Shown one piece after another: positions 25,762 to 34,974 of a stretch of 57,993 bases of DNA. Under the pieces are notes generated by a model that saw only the letters and a program-made list of their open reading frames with translations, was not told where the DNA came from and ran no database searches. Each line of letters starts with the position of its first letter. The first letter of the stretch is position 1. The DNA lies in NCBI GenBank assembly GCA_040511595.1, contig JBEVGU010000006.1:1-57993 (forward strand), in the 5' to 3' direction. Both the position numbers and the translations under genes were made by a program. Source of the DNA: JAOUEA01 sp040511595 (GTDB lineage: Bacteria > Actinomycetota > UBA4738 > HRBIN12).

Positions 25762-26238
25762 ATGGCATCGACCGACACGATTCGCAGCACGAAGGGCGGC
25801 GGCGCGATCCGCGTCGCCGACCCGGTAGACCAGGCGTTCATGATCCTGCGGGCGGCGTTCACGCTGGCGCCGATCCTGTTCGGGCTCGACAAGTTCTTCA
25901 ACGTCATGGTCGATTGGCCGGACTACCTCGCCCCGTGGCTCGACCGGCTCGTGCCGGGCACCGCGCAGGAGTTCATGTACGTGGTCGGCGCCATCGAGAT
26001 CGTCGCCGGCATCGTCGTCGCGGTCTCCCCGATGTTCGGCGGGTACCTCGTGGCGGCCTGGCTCGGGGGCATCGTGGTGAACCTGCTGACCGCCGATCCG
26101 CCTCGCTTCCACGACGTCGCCCTCCGGGACATCGGCCTCGCGCTGGGGGCCCTCGCCCTCGCCCGTCTGGCGACCGGCGTGCGGCGGCGGTCGTCGGCGG
26201 ACGTGACCGAGGAGCGCTCGTTGCCGTTGGCGTCGTGA
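25762..26238 (+). CDS. DoxX-like four-helix membrane protein
   Basis: The 158-residue protein has about four membrane helices (28-45, 70-95, 97-112 and 125-140) with the DoxX-type pattern of a Gly/Asp turn (APILFGLDKFFNVMVDW) and EIVAGIVVAVSP. AAGGAGGAG lies 6 nt before the ATG. It probably shares the regulated promoter of the preceding exported protein. The function of DoxX-like proteins is largely unknown; some are linked to thiol or oxidative stress. Confidence 0.75.
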   Translation: MASTDTIRSTKGGGAIRVADPVDQAFMILRAAFTLAPILFGLDKFFNVMVDWPDYLAPWLDRLVPGTAQEFMYVVGAIEIVAGIVVAVSPMFGGYLVAAWLGGIVVNLLTADPPRFHDVALRDIGLALGALALARLATGVRRRSSADVTEERSLPLAS

Positions 26239-26260
26239 GCGGCCGGGTCGAGGCGGAGCC

Positions 26261-27481
26261 TCAGAAGACGAAGCCGAACCAGGGCGACGGATCCCACGAG
26301 AACATCGCGTCGGCCCGCGCGAGGGCGTCCGGTGACAGCTCCCGCACCTGCTGGGCGCGCGCCAGCCGGCGGAACGAGATGCCCCCCAGGTAGACGGCGC
26401 CGAGCGCATCGACGCCGCACGCGAGGTCGGGCTCGGCGTCGATGCGCGAGCAGGCGCCCACGCCCGCCTCGACGACGAGCTCGTACCGCCCCGACGCGGG
26501 GGGCCGGAACCGGTCGTGCACGTCGACCACCAGCCGTCCGTCGGCGGCGTAGCGGCGGCCGGCGAGCGACGCGGGGATGTCGACCAGGCGGAGCCACAGC
26601 CCGTCGGAGAGCATGGCGTGCAGGCGGCGAGGCTCCGCCACGAGCCACAACAGGTCCTCGTCGGCGGGCCGGTCCAAGACCTTCACGGTGGCGATGAGAT
26701 CCACGTCGAGCACGTACCGCCAGAGCGCCGCGGCGGCGGCAGGGGTGGCGGCGACGAGATGCTGCACCGTCAACACGTTCATGGGCAGGTTGTGCACCCA
26801 TTCGTGCTTGACCTTGTAGACCGTGTACCCGTCGACGACGCCGCCGTCGTCTTCGTGCAGTGCGAAGAACAGCGGCTCCTCCGCGTCGCGTTTCGGCTCG
26901 AAGAACAGCCATGACCACCACCGGTCGTCGATCGCGATCATGCCGGGGCGCGAGGCGGCGACCCGGTCGTATGCGGGCCGCATCAGCGGCAGGGCCTGGT
27001 CGCGAGCGAGCGCCCGGACGCGTCCGCCCGTGGTCACGCCCTCGACGAACGCCGACCGCTGAGGAGACATCTCGAGCTCGGTACACATCGAGGCCATGCC
27101 GTAGCCGAACCGGCCGTAGATCGGTGATTCCGATGCCCAGAGGTAGGCCAACGGCTCGCCCCGTGCCGCGGCCTGGTCGAGCAGCGTGGCCATGAGTCGC
27201 GTGTTGATGCCGCGGCGGCGGTGCGACGGCAGCACCCCGACCGCCGTGACCCCGGGCGCGGAGAGGCTGGCGCCCGGCACGGTCAGCCGTGTCGTGCACG
27301 CCCCCGCGGTGCCGACGATCGCCTCGCCGTCCATCGCCACGAACGAGCGGTCGGGCTCGAGGACCAGGCGTTCGTTCTCGAGGTCTTCCTCGTCGTGGCT
27401 GCCGTGGAACGCGAGCTCCAACGCCTCGAGGAACGCCGGGACCTCGTCGGGGGCGATCGCGCGGATCGTCAGGTCGTTCAT
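26261..27481 (-). CDS. Eis-type GNAT N-acetyltransferase
   Basis: The 406-residue protein has an N-terminal GNAT domain (1-140) with the acetyl-CoA loop VGVLPSHRRRGINTRLM (about 80-96), a second GNAT-like domain (about 150-290) and a sterol-carrier-like C-terminal domain (about 300-406). It ends in Phe (SPWFGFVF), as Eis enzymes do, whose C-terminal carboxylate takes part in catalysis. Eis enzymes acetylate aminoglycosides and lysine side chains; the natural substrate here is unknown. TAGGCT lies 10 nt before the ATG. It diverges from the repeat-peptide gene. Confidence 0.9.
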   Translation of the reverse strand: MNDLTIRAIAPDEVPAFLEALELAFHGSHDEEDLENERLVLEPDRSFVAMDGEAIVGTAGACTTRLTVPGASLSAPGVTAVGVLPSHRRRGINTRLMATLLDQAAARGEPLAYLWASESPIYGRFGYGMASMCTELEMSPQRSAFVEGVTTGGRVRALARDQALPLMRPAYDRVAASRPGMIAIDDRWWSWLFFEPKRDAEEPLFFALHEDDGGVVDGYTVYKVKHEWVHNLPMNVLTVQHLVAATPAAAAALWRYVLDVDLIATVKVLDRPADEDLLWLVAEPRRLHAMLSDGLWLRLVDIPASLAGRRYAADGRLVVDVHDRFRPPASGRYELVVEAGVGACSRIDAEPDLACGVDALGAVYLGGISFRRLARAQQVRELSPDALARADAMFSWDPSPWFGFVF

Positions 27482-27603
27482 CGCGTCCGCGAGCCTATCG
27501 GAGTGGGCGCGCCCCTCCGTCGAGAGGCGGCTGCGCGGAACGTCGGAGGTCGATAGCATCGAGGGCACGATCGATCCGGTTCCACGACACGAGGAGGCGA
27601 CGC

Positions 27604-27852
27604 ATGGACGAGACCACCGGCACCGAACTGCGAGACGAGGACATGGTGACCCAGGTCCCCGGCACGACGGTATCGACCGAGACGCGTCCTCGTGACGCCG
27701 ACGGTACCGACGGCGACGGCACCGACGGTGATGGCACCGACGGCGACGGCACGGACGGCGACGGCACCGACGCGGACGGCACGGACGGCGACGGCACCGA
27801 CGGCACCGACGGCGACGGCACCGACGCGGACGGGACCGACGCGGGCTCGTGA
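27604..27852 (+). CDS. Asp/Gly/Thr-repeat peptide coupled to a JmjC oxygenase (candidate modification substrate)
   Basis: The 82-residue protein has two parts. Residues 1-32 are a non-repetitive, acidic, leader-like region (MDETTGTELRDEDMVTQVPG, then TTVSTETRPRDA). Residues 33-82 are about ten D-G-T-D-G/A pentads with one two-residue slip near 66-70, ending TDAGS. There is no cysteine, no Lys and no aromatic residue. GAGGAGG lies 6 nt before the ATG. The final codons overlap the next gene as GTGA, so translation is coupled to an Fe(II)/2-oxoglutarate-type oxygenase. The design (leader plus repetitive core beside a modifying enzyme) resembles RiPP precursors; repeated Asp residues are plausible hydroxylation sites. 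A simple Ca-binding or disordered protein is the alternative. Confidence 0.72.
   Translation: MDETTGTELRDEDMVTQVPGTTVSTETRPRDADGTDGDGTDGDGTDGDGTDGDGTDADGTDGDGTDGTDGDGTDADGTDAGS
27700..27849. repeat. In-frame 15-bp-period tandem repeat coding for DGTDG pentads
   Basis: Units of the form GACGG(C/T)ACCGACGGC recur about ten times with silent third-base changes and one 6-bp slip. The silent divergence shows that the peptide repeat, not just the DNA, has been kept. Confidence 0.85.
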
Positions 27853-29060
27853 CGATCGCGCCGATCCGGGGGGCGGCGACCGGCGCGGCCCTCGGGCGGT
27901 GCACCGATGACGTCGAGCGGTTCCTAGCCGAGGACTGGGCCCGGCGAGCCGACGTCTTCCGGGGAACGGACGCGGGTGGATTCGCCGACCTCCTCACCCT
28001 CGACGACGTCGACCGGTTCCTGACCACGACGGCGCTGCGCACCCCTTTCTTCCGCTTGGTGCGGGCGGGGGAGCGCATCCCGGAGACGTCCTACACGCGG
28101 TCGGGCCGAGCCGGCTCGCGCGACGTCGCGGGCATCGCCGATCCGGCCGCGGTCGCGGCGATGTTCGAACAGGGCGCGACCATCGTGCTGCAGGGCATGC
28201 ATCGTTGGTCGGAGCCGGTCACGCGGTTCTGCCGCGAGCTCGAGCTGGAGCTCGGCCATGCGTGTCAGGTGAACGCCTACATCACGCCGGCCGGGGCGCA
28301 GGGACTCGACCTGCATCACGATCCCCACGACGTCTTCGTGCTGCAGGCGTTCGGCCGCAAGCGATGGGAGGTGCATCCCGCGCCCGCGGAACCGGATCGC
28401 CCGCCGCTGGAGCTCGAGGTCAAGCCCGGCGACACGATCTACATGCCGACCGGCACGCCGCACGCCGCGGCGGCGCAACGGAGGGTCTCCGGTCACCTCA
28501 CGGTCGGCGTGCACGTCTCCAGCTGGCGGGACGTCCTCGGTGGGGCGTGGACCGCCGCTGTTGCAGATCCGTCGCTGAACGATCCGCTGCCCCCCGGATG
28601 GCTGCACGATCCCGGCGCCCTCGCGGTCGAGCTCGGGTCTCGGCTGCGCTCGGCGGCGGACCGCCTCGCGGCGGCCGACGCGGGCGAGACGCTCGAGCGC
28701 CGAGCCGAGCGGTTCCTCTCGGCGAGGGCCCAACTCGGGCGTGGCTCGATCGTCGAGCGGTCGGCGCCCATCGATCTCGACGACGACGCCGTGGTCCGCC
28801 GTCGCGAGGGCTCGGTGTGCGAGGTGCGCCGGCGAGGTGACGAGCTCGTGATCCTGCTCGGTGATCGTCGCGTGCACATGCCGGGGTGGCTCGAGCCCGC
28901 GATGCGACGCATCGCCGCGAGCGAGGGGTTGCGCGTCGGCGATCTCGGCGACGTCGTGCCCGACCGGGCGAGCCGCGCGGTGCTCGTCCGCCGGCTGATC
29001 CGAGAGGGGCTGCTGAGCGCCGTCCAGCCGGAGCCGGCTCCGGGGACCGGACCTCGATGA
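27849..29060 (+). CDS. JmjC/cupin-4 family Fe(II)/2-oxoglutarate oxygenase (ribosomal-oxygenase type)
   Basis: The 403-residue protein has a cupin core (about 105-240) with the metal triad H156-x-D158 in LDLHHDPHDVFVLQAFGRK and a distal H205 in MPTGTPHAA, the H-x-D-x-H-D signature of ROX-type JmjC hydroxylases. A helical dimerisation-like region (about 250-300) and a winged-helix-like C-terminal part (about 330-395) follow, as in ribosomal oxygenases. Known relatives hydroxylate Arg or His of ribosomal proteins. Here the GTG start overlaps the stop of the repeat peptide, making that peptide a likely substrate (inference). The sucrase/ferredoxin-like gene follows after 31 bp. Confidence 0.88.
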   Translation: MTIAPIRGAATGAALGRCTDDVERFLAEDWARRADVFRGTDAGGFADLLTLDDVDRFLTTTALRTPFFRLVRAGERIPETSYTRSGRAGSRDVAGIADPAAVAAMFEQGATIVLQGMHRWSEPVTRFCRELELELGHACQVNAYITPAGAQGLDLHHDPHDVFVLQAFGRKRWEVHPAPAEPDRPPLELEVKPGDTIYMPTGTPHAAAAQRRVSGHLTVGVHVSSWRDVLGGAWTAAVADPSLNDPLPPGWLHDPGALAVELGSRLRSAADRLAAADAGETLERRAERFLSARAQLGRGSIVERSAPIDLDDDAVVRRREGSVCEVRRRGDELVILLGDRRVHMPGWLEPAMRRIAASEGLRVGDLGDVVPDRASRAVLVRRLIREGLLSAVQPEPAPGTGPR

Positions 29061-29091
29061 GCGATGGCCCTCGGCGACCGGCCGTAACCGC

Positions 29092-29997
29092 GTGACCGGC
29101 CGGGATCCCGTGGCGTTCCGGCCCGACCGGACCGACCGGTGCTCGTCGCGGAGCGAGGCGGCCCAGGAGCCGCTCGCCGGCACGGCGTCGACGATCAGGC
29201 GATGGCTGTTGGTCGAGCACGGAGGCCCGTGGGGTCGTGACGGTCTGCTCGACGCCCGGCTTCCCGAGGGACTCGGAGCCGCGTTGCGCTCGCTCGAGCG
29301 CCGCACTCGCTGCCGGGTGCTGTTGATCCGGCGCCCGTCGCGATCGGACGGGGTCGGTGCCGCGTGCTTCGCGGTGGACACGGCCGAGGCGTGGATCGGC
29401 GCCACGACGCTCGGCCGCATCGAGGACGCGGCCGAGATGCATCCCTCCGATCGCGCGGGGTTCCCGAACGACGTCGAACATCCCGTGGCGGTGGTCTGTA
29501 CCCACGGGCGCCGCGACGTGTGTTGCGCCGAACGCGGGCGGCCGCTCGCCGCGGCGGCCGCCGTTCGCTTCCCGGGCACGGTCTGGGAGAGCACGCATGT
29601 CGGCGGCGACCGCTTCGCCGGAAACATGGTGCTGTTCCCGCACGGGCTGGTGTTCGGGCGGGTCGACCCGGACCGGGGCGCCGACGTGCTCTCGGCCTAC
29701 GGGCAGGGCCGCATCTCGCTCGACCGGTACCGCGGTCGCACGAGCCATCCGATGCCCGCGCAGGCCGCCGACCGAGCGGTGCGCGAGCGCTTCTCGCTCG
29801 ACCGCATCGACGACGTGCGCGTGCTCGGCGTCGACCGTGACGGAGCCCTCGCCCGGGTTCGACTGGGGCTCGTCGACGGGGAGGTCGTCGTGGTGCATCT
29901 CCTGCGGACCGGCCTGCCGGCGATGCGGCTCACCTGCTCGTCGCGGACCGAGGAGTCCGCCGCCACCTGGATCGTCGAGTCGATCGGTCGGGCCTAG
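29092..29997 (+). CDS. Sucrase/ferredoxin-like protein (thioredoxin-like [2Fe-2S] family)
   Basis: The 301-residue protein carries the Suc-Fer-like signature: CSSRSEAAQEPLAGTAS near the N-terminus, VVCTHGRRDVCCAERGR with C136, C144 and C145, and TVWESTHVGGDRFAGN with H169. The family has a thioredoxin-like ferredoxin fold and is thought to bind a [2Fe-2S] cluster through Cys and His; despite the name it is not a sucrase. Its position next to an Fe(II) oxygenase suggests that it could supply electrons or keep the iron reduced (inference). The GTG at 29092 is the only start upstream of the conserved region. Confidence 0.85.
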   Translation: MTGRDPVAFRPDRTDRCSSRSEAAQEPLAGTASTIRRWLLVEHGGPWGRDGLLDARLPEGLGAALRSLERRTRCRVLLIRRPSRSDGVGAACFAVDTAEAWIGATTLGRIEDAAEMHPSDRAGFPNDVEHPVAVVCTHGRRDVCCAERGRPLAAAAAVRFPGTVWESTHVGGDRFAGNMVLFPHGLVFGRVDPDRGADVLSAYGQGRISLDRYRGRTSHPMPAQAADRAVRERFSLDRIDDVRVLGVDRDGALARVRLGLVDGEVVVVHLLRTGLPAMRLTCSSRTEESAATWIVESIGRA

Positions 29998-30125
29998 GGC
30001 CGACGCAAGGACCGCGGAGAGCGCGAGCGGGGACTGACAGACGCGGGAACCGCGTAGGCGCGGGGGGGCGCTCATCCCGCGTCGGGCCATCGGATGGGTG
30101 TACGTTCCCCCCGGAGGGCCTCGTG

Positions 30126-31298
30126 ATGCGCGGACGTCGATGGCGGGCACTCGCGGCAGCTCTGCTCGTGCTCGCCGCGTGCACGTCGAACCAGGAGCCG
30201 ATGGTCGACGACGTCAGCCCGGCTCCACAGGTGGGGGCATCGTCCACGATCTCGCCGCAGCCCTCGGCCACGCTGGCGTCCGGTGAGGCGCTTCCGGCCG
30301 GCTGTGACCGTCGCGCTCCGGCGGCCGCGCAGACCGTCGCGTTCGTCGCCGACGGGCGGGCGTGGGCGCTCGATCCCGATCGCGAGCGCCTCACCTGCCT
30401 CTTCAAGGTGGATCGCCCCGGCCCGTTCGCCTGGGGCCCTCAGGGCGACCGCGTCCTGCTCGGCGGGCTCGAGGTTCGCGGCGTGACCGACGAGGCCCCG
30501 GCGCTGCCGGGGGTCGACGCGCAGCCGTCCGCCTTCGACTGGGGGCATCCGATCGGCCTGGCGGTCGTGTTCGCGCAGCCGGAGGATCGTCGTCCCGAGA
30601 AGCGGTTCCTGGACGACGGTCACATCGAGCGGCTCCCCCAGCTTCCCGGCGGGACCTACCTGGATGTCGCGTACCACCCGAGCGGGCTCGCGCTCGCCTT
30701 CGTGATCGACCGGGGCGGCGAGCAGTCGATCTGGCTCTCGACCAACGAGGGCGCCGACCCGGTGCGGCTCGTCTTCTCCAAGGGCGGCACGCGGTTCACA
30801 TCGATCGCCTTCACGCCCGACGGCGACCGGCTCGTGTGGACGGCCCAGCATGCGGCCGACTATCCGCAGATCCACTCGATGGATCTCGCCGATCGAACCG
30901 GCTTCGCCGACGGGTGGCGGGGCGAGATCGGCCAGCGCGCGTCCAACCTGCACGTGGCGCCTTCGGGCCGGCTCATGGCGATCGACGAGGGGTCGGGGTG
31001 CGAGGACCGGGAGGCCATGTTCGTCCTCAGCCCGAGGGTCGTGCGACCCGCCCTGCCCGACGCGTCGGGCCCCACGACGGTCGTCGGATGGCTCGACCGC
31101 TCCACGCTGCTCGTGGGCGTCGGAGGGTGCGACGAGCCGCTCGACCTGACCGCCGTCGACGCCGCGGGCCGGACCACCCCGCTCGTCCTCGGGGCCCAGG
31201 TCGCCGGAGCGCGCACCGTGACGACGTCGGCTCCGGATTCCGTTCCTGCGCCGCCGGCCCAAGTCGAGGAGGAGCCGCCGCCCGGCGGCGTCGGGTGA
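30126..31298 (+). CDS. Lipoprotein with beta-propeller-like (TolB-type) repeats
   Basis: The 390-residue protein has a lipobox (ALLVLAACTSN, Cys at about 20), a Pro/Ser/Thr-rich linker and then repeats typical of TolB/WD-like propellers: FVADGRAWALDPDRERL, DVAYHPSGLALAFVID, SIAFTPDGDRLVWTA and LHVAPSGRLMAID. It should be anchored outside the membrane. Four cysteines in the propeller could form disulfides. GGAGGG lies 7 nt before the ATG at 30126. The partner is unknown; the following aldo/keto reductase has its own promoter. Confidence 0.8.
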   Translation: MRGRRWRALAAALLVLAACTSNQEPMVDDVSPAPQVGASSTISPQPSATLASGEALPAGCDRRAPAAAQTVAFVADGRAWALDPDRERLTCLFKVDRPGPFAWGPQGDRVLLGGLEVRGVTDEAPALPGVDAQPSAFDWGHPIGLAVVFAQPEDRRPEKRFLDDGHIERLPQLPGGTYLDVAYHPSGLALAFVIDRGGEQSIWLSTNEGADPVRLVFSKGGTRFTSIAFTPDGDRLVWTAQHAADYPQIHSMDLADRTGFADGWRGEIGQRASNLHVAPSGRLMAIDEGSGCEDREAMFVLSPRVVRPALPDASGPTTVVGWLDRSTLLVGVGGCDEPLDLTAVDAAGRTTPLVLGAQVAGARTVTTSAPDSVPAPPAQVEEEPPPGGVG

Positions 31299-31330
31299 TA
31301 GCGCTTCGTCTCGCGGCCGGTCGGTCGCGC

Positions 31331-31336
31331 TAGGCT
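31331..31336 (+). promoter_or_regulatory. Leaderless -10 box (TAGGCT, 7 nt before GTG 31344)
   Basis: TAGGCT plus 7 nt leads to the aldo/keto reductase GTG start. Confidence 0.55.
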
Positions 31337-31343
31337 CGGTGAG

Positions 31344-32261
31344 GTGGAGACGCGCAGGGTCGGGTCGCTCGGGGTGTCGGTCGTCGGGCTGGGGTGCAAC
31401 AACTTCGGCGGCCGCCTCGACGAGGAGCGGACCCGTGCGGTCATCGACGCCGCGCTGGGCGAAGGCATCACGCTCTTCGACACGGCCGACAACTACGGGA
31501 ACACGCGAAGCGAGGAGTTCCTCGGTCGCATCCTGGAGGGCCGTCGCGACGGGGTGGTGCTCGCCACCAAGTTCGGCGGGTGGCGCGAGGACCTCGGGCG
31601 AGAGGGCGGCGCGAGGCCCGAGTACGTGCGCGAAGCCGCGGAGGCGAGCCTGCGGCGCTTGCGGACCGATCGCATCGACCTCTACCAGCTGCACACGCCC
31701 GACGAGACCACGCCGATCGCCGACACGCTCGGCGCGCTGGACGAACTCGTGCGGGAAGGCAAGGTGCGCGAGATCGGATGCTCCAACTTCACCGCGGCGG
31801 AGCTACGGCAGGCCGACGGGGCGGCCCGGGCGTCGGGCGGGGCGCGGTTCGTGAGCGTCCAGAACGAGCTCAACCTGCTGGCGACCGATGACGTCGACGA
31901 CGGCCTTTCGAAGGCCGCCCGTCTCGGCATGGCCTACATCCCGTACTTCCCGCTCGCCAGCGGACTCTTGGCCGGCAAGTTCCGGCGCGGGGAGCCGCTG
32001 CCCGCCGGGACGCGCGTGGCGGGGTGGCCGGCGGAGCGCCGGGACGAGCAGCTCACCGACGCGACGTGGGACCGCATCGAGGAGCTCACGCGGTTCGCCG
32101 AGGAACGAGGCCACTCGCTGCTCGAGCTGGCCTTCGCGTGGCTGCTCACCAAGGAGCCGGTGGCCTCGGTGATCGCCGGCGCGACCGCACCGGAGCAGGT
32201 CGCAGCGAACGTCGCCGCGAGCCGGTGGCGGCCGCCGGCGTCCGAAATCGCGTACCCTTAG
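31344..32261 (+). CDS. Aldo/keto reductase
   Basis: The 305-residue NADPH-dependent oxidoreductase has the family tetrad regions: Asp and Tyr in LFDTADNYGNTRSE (about 46-59), Lys in VVLATKFGG and His in DLYQLHTPDETTP. Further marks are REIGCSNFTAAEL, SVQNELNLL and the C-terminal AFAWLLTKEPVASVIAGA. It reduces aldehydes or ketones; the substrate is unknown. The GTG start is fixed by the leaderless promoter. It ends about 160 bp before the helicase. Confidence 0.94.
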   Translation: METRRVGSLGVSVVGLGCNNFGGRLDEERTRAVIDAALGEGITLFDTADNYGNTRSEEFLGRILEGRRDGVVLATKFGGWREDLGREGGARPEYVREAAEASLRRLRTDRIDLYQLHTPDETTPIADTLGALDELVREGKVREIGCSNFTAAELRQADGAARASGGARFVSVQNELNLLATDDVDDGLSKAARLGMAYIPYFPLASGLLAGKFRRGEPLPAGTRVAGWPAERRDEQLTDATWDRIEELTRFAEERGHSLLELAFAWLLTKEPVASVIAGATAPEQVAANVAASRWRPPASEIAYP

Positions 32262-32422
32262 CAACGAACGCGTCGATCTTCCACCGGGAGATCACGCGCG
32301 ACGATGTCTCGCGATCTTCCGCACGTTCCGCCCTTCCCGGGCGTTCTCTGCGTCAGGCGCCTGTCCTCGACGCGCAGCGACGGGCCTCCACGAGGCCACG
32401 ACCAGGGAAGGAACCTCGAACC
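32262..32422 (+). other. Long leader upstream of the DEAD-box helicase
   Basis: This 161-bp gap before the helicase start codes for nothing recognisable. It contains a stem-loop candidate (GATCTTCC pairing with GGGAGATC over 3 nt, about 32275-32293) and a second small hairpin (GCCCTTCCCGGGC, about 32329-32341). TACCCT at 32253-32258 could be its -10 box. Long structured leaders are common on cold-induced helicase genes; this is inference. Confidence 0.35.
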
Positions 32423-33652
<1,230 letters not shown>

Positions 33653-33700
33653 GCGAGCGGGCGCGATCCGGTCGACGAGCGACCGGCGAACGGCTCGCGT

Positions 33701-34120
33701 CTACTCGACCGTGAACTCCGTGTGCATGCCCTGGGCGTAGTGGCCGGGCAGGTTGCAGATCAGCACGTATGCGCCGGCGTCGAGGTTCACCGCGAGCTCG
33801 GCGGAGCTGCCGCCGGCGATGTCCTCGACCTCGTCGATGTGCTCGACGCCCTCGCCCTCTTCGTCGACGTCGCCGTCCTCGTTCGTTGGGAGGGCATCGG
33901 GGGCGAGGTCGGTCTTGAACACCACGAACTCGTGGGTCTGCTCCGCGTCGTTCTGGATGTCGAAGGTCACGTCGCCCGCGGGCGCCGAGGATTCGTCGAG
34001 CGTTATCGAGAAGTCCGCCTCGGTCACCCCCACACCGCCGGAATCGCTCGAACACCCCACAGCCACGAACAGGGCGGCCGCGGCCCCCATCACCGTGTAC
34101 CGCCGCATCCTATCCAGCAT
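33701..34120 (-). CDS. Cupredoxin-domain lipoprotein
   Basis: The 139-residue protein has a lipobox (LFVAVGCSSD, Cys at about 23) and a plastocyanin-like domain. Type-1 copper ligand candidates are His in EQTHEFVVF and Cys, His and Met/His in LICNLPGHYAQGMHTEF near the C-terminus. An acidic insert (DGDVDEEGEGVEHIDEVED) sits between strands. It is probably exported and membrane-anchored, acting in electron transfer or copper handling. GGAGGAGG lies 5 nt before the ATG. It diverges from the two-component pair. Confidence 0.88.
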   Translation of the reverse strand: MLDRMRRYTVMGAAAALFVAVGCSSDSGGVGVTEADFSITLDESSAPAGDVTFDIQNDAEQTHEFVVFKTDLAPDALPTNEDGDVDEEGEGVEHIDEVEDIAGGSSAELAVNLDAGAYVLICNLPGHYAQGMHTEFTVE

Positions 34121-34295
34121 GCCCGCCTCCTCCACCGATCGAAACGATCCCGTCGTCTCGAGTCTAGGGTCGGGCCCCCGATCGGCGGCCCGTGATGACG
34201 ATCCGCTCATGCGTGCGTCATCGTTCCGTCATCCGGCATGCGCGCGGCAGATGACGGCTCGGTCATCCGCCTGGTGTCGAGGCGCGCGCCGTGCC

Positions 34296-34301
34296 TAGGA
34301 T
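34296..34301 (+). promoter_or_regulatory. Leaderless -10 box (TAGGAT, 7 nt before ATG 34309)
   Basis: TAGGAT plus 7 nt selects the ATG at 34309 over earlier in-frame starts at 34291 and 34300. Confidence 0.6.
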
Positions 34302-34308
34302 GCCGGAG

Positions 34309-34974
34309 ATGCCCCAGGTGCTGGTCGTCGACGACGAACCGCGGATCGTGGACTTCGTCGCCCGCGCCCTGGCGGCGGAGGGCTTCGGGGTCGACCGCGC
34401 CGCCGACGGCGTTCGAGCGCTCGAGATGGCCCGGACCGGTCGGTACCAGCTCGTCGTCCTCGACCTGCTGCTGCCGGGCAGGGACGGCGTATCGGTCCTC
34501 GAGGAGCTGATGCAGACCCGGCCGGAGCAGCGGGTCCTCGTGCTCTCGGCGCTGGCCGACGTCGAGAACAAGGTGCGCTGTCTCGACCTCGGCGCGTCGG
34601 ACTACCTGCACAAGCCGTTCGCGCTGAGCGAGCTCGTCGCACGCGTCCGCGCGAGGCTGCGGCAGCCGGCGTCCGGGCCTGGGGAGCGGTTCGTCGAGCT
34701 CGGTGGGGTGACGCTGGATCTGGTGCGTCGAACGGCCGACGTGGGCTCGGGCCCGGTCTCGCTCAGCGAGCGCGAGTTCCTGCTGCTGCGCCACCTGATG
34801 TCCCAAAGGGGCGGGGTGTCGACGCGCGACCAGCTGCTCTCGGAGGTCTGGGGGTATTCCTTCGACCCCGGGAGCAACGTGGTCGACGTCTGCGTCGGGC
34901 GGCTGCGCGCGAAGCTGGGGGCCCTCACGATCGAGACGGTGCGCAATGTCGGATATCGCTTCAACGCTCCATAG
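34309..34974 (+). CDS. OmpR/PhoB-family response regulator
   Basis: The 221-residue protein has a receiver (1-118) with D8-D9, phospho-acceptor D52 (VVLDLLLPG), Ser at the switch (LVLSALAD) and K102 (LHKPFA), then an OmpR-type winged helix (about 125-221; LSEREFLLLRHLM, SNVVDVCVGRLRAKLG, IETVRNVGYRF). It is the DNA-binding partner of the kinase that begins inside its last 29 bp. The target genes are unknown; the divergent cupredoxin lipoprotein is the nearest candidate. Confidence 0.95.
   Translation: MPQVLVVDDEPRIVDFVARALAAEGFGVDRAADGVRALEMARTGRYQLVVLDLLLPGRDGVSVLEELMQTRPEQRVLVLSALADVENKVRCLDLGASDYLHKPFALSELVARVRARLRQPASGPGERFVELGGVTLDLVRRTADVGSGPVSLSEREFLLLRHLMSQRGGVSTRDQLLSEVWGYSFDPGSNVVDVCVGRLRAKLGALTIETVRNVGYRFNAP

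Noticed and set aside
27700..27849. Possible CRISPR-like or minisatellite array
   Set aside because: The 15-bp period has no spacers, stays in frame and encodes a regular peptide, so it is a coding repeat.
29056..29095. Twelve-codon ORF (ATGA overlap with the JmjC stop, GTGA overlap with the next start)
   Set aside because: It would link the JmjC and sucrase/ferredoxin genes neatly, but it lacks a ribosome site and may be coincidence; not annotated.
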